A stretch of 9,348 bases of DNA from Ignavibacteriota bacterium (GTDB lineage Bacteria > Bacteroidota > Ignavibacteria > Palsa-1295): the NCBI GenBank assembly GCA_025357895.1, contig JANYLL010000285.1:1-9348 (forward strand), given 5' to 3'. Both the position numbers and the translations under genes were made by a program. A model generated the notes under the pieces. The model was not told where the DNA came from and made no database searches. It saw nothing but the letters and a program-made list of their open reading frames with translations. Shown one piece after another: positions 1 through 6,947 of this stretch (its first letter is position 1; every line of letters starts with the position of its first letter).

Positions 1-2492
1 GATTTGCTCGGAGCAAGTTTAGCATTGGATCTTAGAAGCCGTGCAGCCTCGATAATTTTTTGGAAGAATTCGAATTCTTCTTCCGCTTTATCATCAATCT
101 TTCCTTCATCGGCGGTGATGTAATCGTCTCTTCCAATGAGAATCTCATCGGGATTTCCTGTCAAGCCATGCCAAAGTTCTTCGGTGACAAATGGCATCAC
201 AGGATGGATCATCCGCAAAATGCCTTCTAATATCTCCACGGCAAGCGGCGTTGATTCCGGCTGAAGTTTTACGATCTCCAGATACCAGTCACAATAATCT
301 TTCCAGATAAAATCATAGAGAATCTTCGTTGCCTCGTTGATCTGGTAACCATCAAAAGCTTTCCGAACATCACGCGCAGCGCGATTGGCTCGGGAGAGTA
401 TCCATTTATCGGCAAGGGTGGATGCCGGTTTTAATGAGAAAGTAGTTTTTGTGTCATTGCGAGGAGTCTTCGAAGAAGATGACGCGGCAATCCCCTGAGG
501 CGATCTGCCATTTTCAGGGGATTGCTTCGCTTCGCTCGCAATGACATTTCCAAGTTCCGTATCCTTTTCCTCAAACTTCGGTTCAGGATGAACAGAACGG
601 TACTCATCGCGCTTCATCATCACAAAGCGTGTGGCATTATAAATTTTATTTGCAAAATTTCTGCCTTGCTCGCAGCTTTCTTCGCCGAAGCGCACGTCTT
701 GTCCGAGCGGTGCGAGATAAAGAAGTGTAAACCGAATTGCATCGGTGCCGTATTTATTTACAAGATCGATAGGATCGGGCGAATTGCCCAGCGACTTCGA
801 CATCTTGCGTCCTTGCTGATCGCGAATGATATTATGAAAATACACATCGCGGAATGGAATCCTATCTTCCATTTTTTCGCGCGGCATTCCATTTGCCATT
901 TCCATTCCTTCCGTGAATTCAATTCCACCCATGATCATGCGCGCAACCCAGAAGAAAATAATATCGGGTCCTGTTGAGAGCAATGCACCCGGATAAAATG
1001 TCTGCAAGTCTTTTGTATTTTCAGGCCAGCCGAATGTAGCAAATGGCCAAAGCCATGATGAGAACCATGTATCAACAACATCTTCATCTTGTCTGAGCGC
1101 ACCTTTGTAACCTGCTGCATCTGCTTTCGCTCTTGCTGCTGCTTCGTCGCGCCCTACGAAAATTTCTCCGGCTTCTCCATACCATGCGGGGATTCTTTGC
1201 CCCCACCAAAGTTGGCGCGAGATACACCAGTCGCGGATATTCGTCATCCAATGACGGTAGGTATTTATCCATCGCTCTGGATGAAAATGGATCAGTCCGT
1301 CTTCAACAACTTGCAGAGCAGGTTCAGCAAGCGGCTTCATATTTACGAACCACTGATCTGAGAGAAACGGCTCGATCATTTCGCCGCCACGTTCGGAATA
1401 GCCGACGGAATTTGTATAATCTTCTATCTTCTCGATGAGACCAAGTTCTTCAAGATCAGCAAGAATTTTTTTGCGTGCAACGTAACGATCAAGCCCAACA
1501 TATTTTCCACCATGCTCATTGATATGAGCTTTCGTATCCATCACATTTATCTGCGGCAGATCATGACGTAAGCCGATCTCAAAATCATTCGGATCATGCG
1601 CCGGAGTGATCTTCACACAGCCCGTTCCGAACTCTTTATCAACATAATCGTCAACAATGATCGGAATCTCGCGATTCATTAAAGGCAATTTTAATTTTCT
1701 TCCGACTAAATTTTTATATCGTTCATCTGTTGGATTAACAGCAACTGCAACGTCGCCGAGCATCGTTTCGGGGCGTGTTGTTGCAATGATAATAAATTCA
1801 GGCTCGTTGGATTTGCGATCAATGAGAGGATATCGGAAAAAATGCAGTTTCCCTTTTGTCTCTTTATGAATTACTTCTTCATCGCTAAGCGCAGACTGAG
1901 CAAGCGGCGACCAATTAATAATTCGCTTACCGCGATAGATAAGACCTTTTTCATATAGGCGGACGAAAGCTTCGAGAACGGATTTCTCATATTTTTCATC
2001 CATCGTGAAAGTGAAGCGGCGCCAATCGGGACCGCAGCCAAGTGCGCGAAGTTGCGTTTCGATAAAATTCGAGTGCTCATGCTTCCACTTCCAGACTTCT
2101 TCTACAAATTTCTCACGTCCGAGATCATATCTCGTCTTCCCTTCTTCGCGTAGCTTTTTTTCAACTTTTGTCTGCGTTGCAATTCCTGCATGATCGGTGC
2201 CGGGCAGCCAAAGTGCTTCGTGACCAAGCATCCGGTGATAGCGGATATAGGTATCCTGAATAGTATTATTGAGGGCATGACCCATGTGCAAAATGCCCGT
2301 CACATTCGGCGGCGGCATACAGACGACGAAGGGCGGCTTATCATTCGCGCGGCGTCCGGTAGGATCCTGCGGTACTTCGTCGGGACGGTAGGCATAGAAT
2401 AACCCTCCCGCTTCCCATGCGGAATACCATTTCTTCTCTACATCCTGCGGCGCATAAGCCTTCGCTAACTCTTTTTTTGGAATCTCTGACAT
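1..2492 (-). CDS. valS: Valyl-tRNA synthetase (ValRS), C-terminus cut by window edge
   Basis: Class I aminoacyl-tRNA synthetase that charges tRNA-Val with valine in the cytoplasm. The frame is open from ATG at 2492 to the window edge (830 complete codons). Visible landmarks: N-terminal APQDVEKKWY; the HIGH-box variant HMGH at residues 69-72 in PPPNVTGILHMGH; CP1 editing-domain motifs TTRPET (238-243) and PAHDPND (297-303); SERGGE...DQWFV; WWGQRIPAWYG; and KMSKS at 563-567. After DKWILSR the anticodon-binding helical domain begins and runs to the edge. Bacterial ValRS is about 880-950 residues, so roughly the last 50-120, including the C-terminal coiled coil, lie outside. Residues 650-681 are an in-frame insertion encoded by a palindromic repeat, placed in the linker between the KMSKS region and the anticodon-binding domain. 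I traced the codons across the insertion and found no stop or shift. The start matches the family N-terminus; no clear Shine-Dalgarno precedes it. The neighbouring secreted-protein genes are functionally unrelated. Confidence 0.97.
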   Translation of the reverse strand, partial: MSEIPKKELAKAYAPQDVEKKWYSAWEAGGLFYAYRPDEVPQDPTGRRANDKPPFVVCMPPPNVTGILHMGHALNNTIQDTYIRYHRMLGHEALWLPGTDHAGIATQTKVEKKLREEGKTRYDLGREKFVEEVWKWKHEHSNFIETQLRALGCGPDWRRFTFTMDEKYEKSVLEAFVRLYEKGLIYRGKRIINWSPLAQSALSDEEVIHKETKGKLHFFRYPLIDRKSNEPEFIIIATTRPETMLGDVAVAVNPTDERYKNLVGRKLKLPLMNREIPIIVDDYVDKEFGTGCVKITPAHDPNDFEIGLRHDLPQINVMDTKAHINEHGGKYVGLDRYVARKKILADLEELGLIEKIEDYTNSVGYSERGGEMIEPFLSDQWFVNMKPLAEPALQVVEDGLIHFHPERWINTYRHWMTNIRDWCISRQLWWGQRIPAWYGEAGEIFVGRDEAAARAKADAAGYKGALRQDEDVVDTWFSSWLWPFATFGWPENTKDLQTFYPGALLSTGPDIIFFWVARMIMGGIEFTEGMEMANGMPREKMEDRIPFRDVYFHNIIRDQQGRKMSKSLGNSPDPIDLVNKYGTDAIRFTLLYLAPLGQDVRFGEESCEQGRNFANKIYNATRFVMMKRDEYRSVHPEPKFEEKDTELGNVIASEAKQSPENGRSPQGIAASSSSKTPRNDTKTTFSLKPASTLADKWILSRANRAARDVRKAFDGYQINEATKILYDFIWKDYCDWYLEIVKLQPESTPLAVEILEGILRMIHPVMPFVTEELWHGLTGNPDEILIGRDDYITADEGKIDDKAEEEFEFFQKIIEAARLLRSNAKLAPSK
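452..546. repeat. Nested palindromic dispersed-type repeat inserted in frame in valS
   Basis: The outer arms are a perfect 12-bp inverted repeat (TGTCATTGCGAG at 452-463, CTCGCAATGACA at 535-546). The inner arms are another perfect 12-bp inverted repeat (GCAATCCCCTGA at 487-498, TCAGGGGATTGC at 514-525) around a 15-nt loop. The spacers between arms are unequal (23 and 9 nt), and the longer one holds the 10-bp palindrome TCTTCGAAGA (467-476). The sequence resembles, from memory, a dispersed repeat seen in many bacterial genomes, with CATTGCGAG ends and an inner GCAATC...GATTGC. In the valS frame it reads VIASEAKQSPENGRSP, then QGIAASSSSKTPRNDT (residues 650-681). Family identity is from recognition, not a search. 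No target-site duplication is evident. Confidence 0.88.
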
Positions 2493-2513
2493 TAATTAAT
2501 AAAATATAGTCAG

Positions 2514-2544
2514 AATATAACGTTTATAGAGGCGGGAGGTTCAA
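2514..2544 (-). promoter_or_regulatory. Possible valS promoter
   Basis: In the 85-bp gap upstream of valS the minus strand carries TTGAAC (2544-2539), a 19-nt spacer and TATATT followed by CTG (from 2519). This is close both to a sigma-70 promoter and to the Bacteroidota TTG/TAnnTTTG pattern. The -10-like box ends 21 nt before the valS ATG. The match is imperfect in AT-rich DNA, so it is only a candidate; it would let valS be expressed independently of the secreted-protein genes upstream. Confidence 0.25.
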
Positions 2545-2577
2545 TGGGAATTAATTACGAATTAGACGAATCATGGT

Positions 2578-3432
2578 TCATCGATGAATCACAAACTTCT
2601 GCATTTGATTGCCGGCGCGAAGGTAGTAAATGCCTGAAGGGAGAGAGGAGACATCAACATCACAAGGAGAATCAGATTTAATATACTCATTGGAAAAAAG
2701 CTTTCCCCCAAGTATGTCAAAAACGTCGATACTAGTCTTACTGTTTGGGCCAACTAAAACTACTGAGAGAGTTTTGGATGATGGATTTGGAAAAACCTGA
2801 ATGCGGTTCTCTTCAGTTAACTGAGAATTAACAGAAGAAACAGGAATATGCTTATAGAAAACAATTGATAAATGGCTGGATGTAATGGTACTTGAATATG
2901 TATATGTTTCCTGAATACGCCCACCCCCTGAATACATTCCGAAACGAACTTTATGATAAGTAAAATTTTGGGAAACTAGGCCTTGCCGATCAAGATTGAT
3001 TTCTAAAGTACTGTCAAAGGAAATCAGGGCAGTATTAGTTAAGCGGAATGACTCTGAATCATTAGCATCCTGAAGTGAGGCAAAGACATAATCATATTGA
3101 AACGAAATCAGCTGATTCGTCAAAGAATCATAAATCAACCTGATCTTCTTTAGGCCGCCGAAGGGAAAACCATAGAAATCAAGGGCGAAGGAATCCGAAG
3201 TATTCGATTGGTTAAAAATAGGTGCTGTCCAGGCAATATTTTGAAGTGTATTATAACAAGTATCTACAGCAAATTTAGGACCTCCGCCACCGCCATTATT
3301 GTGATAACAATAAAGGACCTCTATATCTTTCATTTCAACACGGACTGAATCAATTTGTATCTGAGCGTAGCTTATTGAGGGAGGAAGCAATAGCCACCCA
3401 ATAGCGGAGAAGATAAAAAATATGTATTTCAT
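2578..3432 (-). CDS. Secreted protein with T9SS C-terminal sorting domain
   Basis: A 284-residue exported protein of unknown function. Residues 1-23 form a Sec signal peptide (MKYIFFIF, hydrophobic core, SYA before Q24). The middle (about 24-205) is a beta-rich region I do not recognise. It has a run of five glycines at 47-51 flanked by C42 and C59, which might pair as a disulfide. Residues 210-284 form a type A T9SS sorting domain: RIQVFPNPSS at its start, then IDVFDILGGKL, LPSGIYYLRAG and a final KFVIHR. This domain directs cargo through the outer membrane to the surface or medium. The gene is 61 bp downstream of the ZU5 lipoprotein gene and 85 bp upstream of valS, all on the same strand, so it may be the last cistron of a lipoprotein operon. 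There is no clear Shine-Dalgarno; the leader is AT-rich. The export signals are clear; the function of the middle is not. Confidence 0.9.
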   Translation of the reverse strand: MKYIFFIFSAIGWLLLPPSISYAQIQIDSVRVEMKDIEVLYCYHNNGGGGGPKFAVDTCYNTLQNIAWTAPIFNQSNTSDSFALDFYGFPFGGLKKIRLIYDSLTNQLISFQYDYVFASLQDANDSESFRLTNTALISFDSTLEINLDRQGLVSQNFTYHKVRFGMYSGGGRIQETYTYSSTITSSHLSIVFYKHIPVSSVNSQLTEENRIQVFPNPSSKTLSVVLVGPNSKTSIDVFDILGGKLFSNEYIKSDSPCDVDVSSLPSGIYYLRAGNQMQKFVIHR

Positions 3433-3493
3433 ATTTTAATGAAGCATTATGTATTCTGAATCAACACAGTTCCGAATCAGAAGTTGCAGGTGA

Positions 3494-4876
3494 TCACTGC
3501 GGCGTCAGCGTGAAGGTCACGGTAACTCCGGGAATATTGCCGGAGACAGGATCGGTTTTTGTTTGCGTCGTTCCGTCAAGAATGAATAAACTCTCCGGAG
3601 CATAGATCAAATCATTTGTAGTGGACTTCGTTGCTTTCGGGCCTGATCCGCAATCCGTCGTATAGGAAAAAGTAGTAAACGAAGTTATTGGATGAGGATA
3701 GATGCGGAGAGTCTGCTGCCCTGTAGATTGACCAACGAAATCCTGAAGGAAGCCTTTGATGTGCATAAAGTCGCCCTGATCGTTTGCTTTATGAGTACAA
3801 TTGACATTCTTTTCTTTCCAGTTCCCGATCTGTCCCGCTCCGTTTACAATATCTCCGTAACGGACGGTATCCTCGTTCGGAAGCAAGGTTGCAGTAAAAG
3901 AACAGTCTTGAGTATAGTCAAAAGTAAAATCGGACATGACAGACATTTTCGTACCCGAAAAATGCATATTTATTTTATATACCTGTATTCCGTCATCGGA
4001 TACTTTAATATTGGAGATGAGGTAGAGTTTTTTTGGGGTCTTGAAGAATTGATTATTCCCGGGAAAATTTATTAATGCCGTAACAGAGACAGGATTTGTG
4101 CTCATGTTTTTCGTCGCGGCAGGTGCGGTGTATGTTGTTTTTGAAGAAGCACTCAAAGGACTCACTTTGCCGTCATTTTGATTACCTTGCAAATTGCCGT
4201 TAATTGTCCAACTCACCTGATCACCGTTAGCATAAATATCGGGTGAATTTAACGGAGAAAGATCATCGCTTGCATCATTATCTTTTGGTGCGATCGGAAC
4301 AAAATCCACTCGAAGTGCTTGAGTATTATTTACCTTAATGGTTGCCTGAGTCGGGACGATATGAAAATATTCGAAAATAGTATACCAGCTAAAATGCGAT
4401 GTCATAATGCTGATAGTACCTGCCGCTGAATCAAGAGTAATATTATTGAACGCATACCAGATGTGATCATCCTTCTGAGTGGCAACAGTGAGTGTATTTA
4501 CGTCTGTCCCTGCAAGATCAGCGGGAGCAAAATGAAAACGCAGTGTGATTGGCTTGTCGAATTTCAGGCCGTTCGGCGTAAGAGAAAATCCGTCACCCAC
4601 TCCTAGGGGAGCTTCGTTAGTCCCCGGCTGGATAGAAATAGTCTGGGTAGATTTCAACGCTCCTTGCGGAATAATAACTTCCAGTCTGCCGTCAGTTGAT
4701 AAAAGTGATCCGCCGGAGGCATCGATCGACGCAGTCGTGGGTATGCCATTCGGCGTACCCTCGGCCGTCGGCGTTCCGTTCTCATTTGCCTCAGGTGCTA
4801 TCGGACTGGTTGTCTTGCAGGAAACGAAGAAAATACTCGCAACTAGAGTAAAGAGAATTGTGAGCAAGGTTTTCAT
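3494..4876 (-). CDS. Lipoprotein with ZU5-like and Ig-like domains
   Basis: A 460-residue predicted lipoprotein. The N-terminus is a type II signal peptide with lipobox VSC, so C20 is the lipidated residue. A Gly/Thr/Pro-rich linker (about 25-50) follows. Residues 55-165 resemble a bacterial ZU5 domain: GGSLLSTDGRLEVIIPQGAL, then a TISIQPG strand, GLKFDKPITLRF and HFSWYTIF. Residues 174-270 look like an Ig-like domain, with VSWTING, GKVSP and TYTAPA. The C-terminal region (about 290-460) is beta-rich with C325, C360 and C409 and is unassigned. Its signal peptide is nearly the same as that of the adjacent upstream gene (MKTLL at the start, SCKTxSP at the lipobox in both), suggesting duplication or signal exchange. 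The gap to that gene is only 45 bp, so co-transcription is likely. A likely role is a structural or adhesive envelope protein; no catalytic motif is seen. Confidence 0.9.
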   Translation of the reverse strand: MKTLLTILFTLVASIFFVSCKTTSPIAPEANENGTPTAEGTPNGIPTTASIDASGGSLLSTDGRLEVIIPQGALKSTQTISIQPGTNEAPLGVGDGFSLTPNGLKFDKPITLRFHFAPADLAGTDVNTLTVATQKDDHIWYAFNNITLDSAAGTISIMTSHFSWYTIFEYFHIVPTQATIKVNNTQALRVDFVPIAPKDNDASDDLSPLNSPDIYANGDQVSWTINGNLQGNQNDGKVSPLSASSKTTYTAPAATKNMSTNPVSVTALINFPGNNQFFKTPKKLYLISNIKVSDDGIQVYKINMHFSGTKMSVMSDFTFDYTQDCSFTATLLPNEDTVRYGDIVNGAGQIGNWKEKNVNCTHKANDQGDFMHIKGFLQDFVGQSTGQQTLRIYPHPITSFTTFSYTTDCGSGPKATKSTTNDLIYAPESLFILDGTTQTKTDPVSGNIPGVTVTFTLTPQ

Positions 4877-4882
4877 AATGAT

Positions 4883-4888
4883 CCTTTC
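4883..4888 (-). promoter_or_regulatory. Ribosome binding site of the ZU5 lipoprotein gene
   Basis: The minus strand reads GAAAGG six bases before the ATG at 4876. This supports the chosen start and is one of the few recognisable Shine-Dalgarno-like sites in this window. Confidence 0.5.
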
Positions 4889-4921
4889 AATAATATTTGT
4901 GATGAGGGGGTAAAGTCCGCT

Positions 4922-5683
4922 CTACTTTGTCAGAGTCAGATCCCAGGTAATAGTATAATCCAGAGCCAGAGTGATTGTTGTCGTATTGTAAGAAAACATG
5001 GTGATATTATCCGTTCCGTGATATGTGCCTTTAATACTGTTCGGGTTCGCAGGGTCGATCTTACCTGATGTCTTATTGATTCCACCTGCGACGTAAGCAA
5101 GAAAATATTGTGAGAATGGAATGGGCGACTGATTGGTACTGCTTTCAGGCTGTGGATTTGTACAATAGCCGGAATAGACTTTTTCCGTTTTAGTTGTAGC
5201 CGCGGCAGCTGTTGAGGGACCAATGCCAATAGTATATGATCCGTCTGCGGCGATGGTCAATCCCATTCCAGTAATTTGCAATCCGGCTGAAGCACTGGAG
5301 AATGTTTGTGTTGTGGTTTCTTTATCAGTTACAATCCTGTCTTTAACAGCATCACAAATATAATTATAAGAATTCGTATGCACTGATACCTGATTTGCCG
5401 TTCCGCCGAATCCTGCATCATTCCAATTTGCGCTGCGATCTCCTCCGGCTTCATCAACTGTAATGCCAGAAAGATCATAAACAAAATTTGCAGTCCCCTC
5501 TTCTGTCTTCGTTTCGGTGGAATATGTCCGCGATCCGCTCAGCGTTACTGCCATCGAAATTCTTCCGCTTACTTTTGTTGGCGTTCCGGAATCATTCACA
5601 GTTCCAGTCGGGCTGTTTGTTTTACATGAAGCAAACAAGATACTTGCGCATAATACAAGGAATAGATTAAGTAAGGTTTTCAT
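4922..5683 (-). CDS. Small lipoprotein, beta-rich, function unknown
   Basis: A 253-residue predicted lipoprotein. The signal peptide has lipobox FASC, giving lipidated C20, followed by a short Ser/Thr/Pro/Gly tether. The mature part is Thr/Ser-rich with repeated beta-type stretches, for example RISMAVTLSG (41-50), GLTIAADGSYTIGIG (141-155) and a closing TITLALDYTITWDLTLTK. There is an Ala/Thr-rich patch near 158-164 and cysteines at 110 and 174. I recognise no catalytic motif or named family. The N-terminal 25 residues closely match those of the next gene downstream, and both proteins end in a similar beta strand (WDLTLTK versus FTLTPQ), so a shared C-terminal domain is possible. It is the first clear gene of the minus-strand block. 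Its ATG overlaps the TGA of a 33-codon open frame upstream. Confidence 0.88.
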   Translation of the reverse strand: MKTLLNLFLVLCASILFASCKTNSPTGTVNDSGTPTKVSGRISMAVTLSGSRTYSTETKTEEGTANFVYDLSGITVDEAGGDRSANWNDAGFGGTANQVSVHTNSYNYICDAVKDRIVTDKETTTQTFSSASAGLQITGMGLTIAADGSYTIGIGPSTAAAATTKTEKVYSGYCTNPQPESSTNQSPIPFSQYFLAYVAGGINKTSGKIDPANPNSIKGTYHGTDNITMFSYNTTTITLALDYTITWDLTLTK

Positions 5684-5781
5684 CTTGGTTCGAGACTATA
5701 TTTTAAATAGAAATGGCTTTGCGGGTTGCCATTAGTACGATAGGTATCCTTAGGGATAGTAAATCCATAGTGCGGTAACAT
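5680..5781 (-). CDS. Possible 33-codon leader ORF overlapping the lipoprotein start
   Basis: An open frame runs from ATG at 5781 to TGA at 5680-5682, overlapping the lipoprotein ATG (5683-5681) in an ATGA arrangement typical of translational coupling. Seven bases before its ATG is a purine-rich GAGGGG that could serve as a ribosome site. The predicted peptide starts MLPHYGFTIPKDTYR and ends KYSLEPR. It is mildly basic, with no signal peptide or membrane segment and no family I recognise. The stretch also holds two small hairpins, so it may instead be a non-coding leader. The frame is short enough to occur by chance. Confidence 0.2.
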   Translation of the reverse strand: MLPHYGFTIPKDTYRTNGNPQSHFYLKYSLEPR

Positions 5782-5857
5782 CGTTCCACCCCTCTACTCT
5801 GAAACAAATCAATCCCATCCGGGTCAATATTCAATAAATATTTATTATACTTGAAAA
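5684..5857. other. Divergent intergenic region with small hairpins
   Basis: This is the region between the divergently transcribed lipoprotein (minus) and dioxygenase-like (plus) genes, so it should hold promoters for both. It contains two small hairpins: AATGGC/GCCATT with a 10-nt loop (5712-5717, 5728-5733), and TATCC/GGATA with a 4-nt loop (5745-5749, 5754-5758). On the minus strand both would lie in the 5' leader of the lipoprotein mRNA. AT-rich DNA at 5830-5853 includes TATACTTG (5846-5853, plus), one mismatch from the Bacteroidota TAnnTTTG box, but only 10 nt before the plus-strand ATG. No promoter can be assigned firmly. Confidence 0.35.
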
Positions 5858-5863
5858 TTGGTC

Positions 5864-6889
5864 ATGAACAGAAGATTCCTATTACAATCAGCCGGACGTG
5901 CTGGAGTCGCCGCACTCATTCCATTTAAGAATTCCAAAGCCACTCAAAAAGCACTTACATCAGTATTTGGTTCACAAAGTGGCTGCGCACTTATTCCGAC
6001 AGTCGAGGTAGGGCCATTTCCCTGGCCTGCTGGTGATGGAAGGACGTTAAGTCCCGATCCAACATTTTACCGCCGCGATATAACCGAGGGTATCACCGGA
6101 GTGCCGTTCACGCTGATCTTATCGCTTGTGAATGTGAACGATAACTGCAATCCGATAACGAATGCAAATGTCGTCATCTGGCATTGTGATAAAGCCGGAG
6201 ATTATTCGGAATATCCGAATCAGCAAGGTAACATTGACGAAACCGGAAAAACATTTTTGCGCGGCATTCAAATGACCGATGCTTATGGGCAAGTCACATT
6301 TAAAACGATTTATCCCGGTTGGTATCCCGGCAGAACAACGCATATACATCTAGATATATTTTTAGGCGGCGTTTGGAATGTTGCAAGTCAGGTTGCCTTT
6401 CCTGAAACTATTACATCCGCCGTATATAGTACTTCTCTTTATTATCGGGGACAGAAAGATACTCCAAATTCATCAGATAATGCATTCGGCTCGAATTTGT
6501 CCAGTCTCTTGCTCAATGTCAGTGGAGATTCAACGAACGGCTATACCGGCACTTTAACTGTTCCTATAGCTGCTTCAAAAAATATTGTCGAACCTGAAAC
6601 AGGGGGGCAGTTCAAACTAGAACAAAATTATCCTAATCCTTTTGAAACGATGACAACTATTCCATTTACACTAACGAATCCATCAAATGTTCTCATCGAA
6701 ATTTTCGATGTGAGTGGTAAAAAGATGGTTGAAGCGGTCAACGAACGGATGGGCGAAGGAACGCAGAGCGTTGCTATAAATAAAATCATGAACGGAGTAA
6801 TTCTTTCAGCAGGAGCGTATATCTATCAACTAACTGTTGAAAATAGTAATGGGATTTTCCGTCAGTGCAAGATGCTGACTGTGAACTGA
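5864..6889 (+). CDS. Exported intradiol ring-cleavage dioxygenase-like protein with T9SS tail
   Basis: Intradiol dioxygenases use Fe(III) to cleave catechol-type rings between the hydroxyls. From ATG 5864 the protein is 341 residues. The N-terminus MNRRFLLQSAG is a twin-arginine (Tat) type signal, with a short hydrophobic stretch to about residue 21. The catalytic domain spans about 40-200. By comparison with protocatechuate 3,4-dioxygenase, the iron ligands should be Y114 (in WHCDKAGDYSEY), Y154 (in YPGWYPGR), H160 and H162 (in THIHLDI); all four are present. The short Y154-H160 spacing is like that of uncharacterised exported family members. Residues 250-341 are a T9SS sorting domain: FKLEQNYPNPFE, VLIEIFDVSGKKM, AGAYIYQL and a final CKMLTVN. 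A TTG at 5858 in the same frame is an alternative start adding two residues; ATG is preferred because it sets the Tat motif at the usual place. No Shine-Dalgarno is seen. No catabolic genes adjoin it, so the substrate is unknown. Confidence 0.92.
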   Translation: MNRRFLLQSAGRAGVAALIPFKNSKATQKALTSVFGSQSGCALIPTVEVGPFPWPAGDGRTLSPDPTFYRRDITEGITGVPFTLILSLVNVNDNCNPITNANVVIWHCDKAGDYSEYPNQQGNIDETGKTFLRGIQMTDAYGQVTFKTIYPGWYPGRTTHIHLDIFLGGVWNVASQVAFPETITSAVYSTSLYYRGQKDTPNSSDNAFGSNLSSLLLNVSGDSTNGYTGTLTVPIAASKNIVEPETGGQFKLEQNYPNPFETMTTIPFTLTNPSNVLIEIFDVSGKKMVEAVNERMGEGTQSVAINKIMNGVILSAGAYIYQLTVENSNGIFRQCKMLTVN

Positions 6890-6914
6890 AAGAAGATTAC
6901 AAGTAGTCGGGCGC

Positions 6915-6930
6915 ACGGACTGAAGTCCGT
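6915..6930. repeat. Short palindrome between convergent genes
   Basis: A perfect 7-bp inverted repeat ACGGACT-GA-AGTCCGT lies in the 58-bp gap where the dioxygenase-like gene (plus) and the 109-residue gene (minus) converge. It could help end transcription in both directions, but neither side has a T-run, so a canonical intrinsic terminator is not supported. The GGACTGAAGTCC core with flanking TTCCAC resembles short dispersed palindromes seen in many bacterial genomes. That resemblance is from memory and unverified. Confidence 0.5.
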
Positions 6931-6947
6931 TCCACTGGAATCAGGAT

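Noticed and set aside
522..2402. Several open frames on both strands (for example plus strand 522-977, 1133-1438, 2190-2402)
   Set aside because: They lie within valS in other frames; the valS frame on the minus strand is continuous with all family motifs.
2577..2588. 12-bp palindrome TTCATCGATGAA at the stop of the T9SS protein gene
   Set aside because: No loop or T-run; it lies mainly in coding sequence and is probably chance.
3692..4075. Plus-strand 127-codon frame
   Set aside because: Antisense to the ZU5 lipoprotein gene; no ribosome site or recognisable protein features.
4912..4928. AAAGT/ACTTT hairpin between the two lipoprotein genes
   Set aside because: Only 5 bp, it overlaps the stop codon, and there is no T-run; too weak to call a terminator.
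5684..5781. Possible c-di-GMP (GEMM) riboswitch, because the minus strand reads CCCGCAAAGCC
   Set aside because: Only this short match is present; the paired stems and second conserved half of that riboswitch are not seen.
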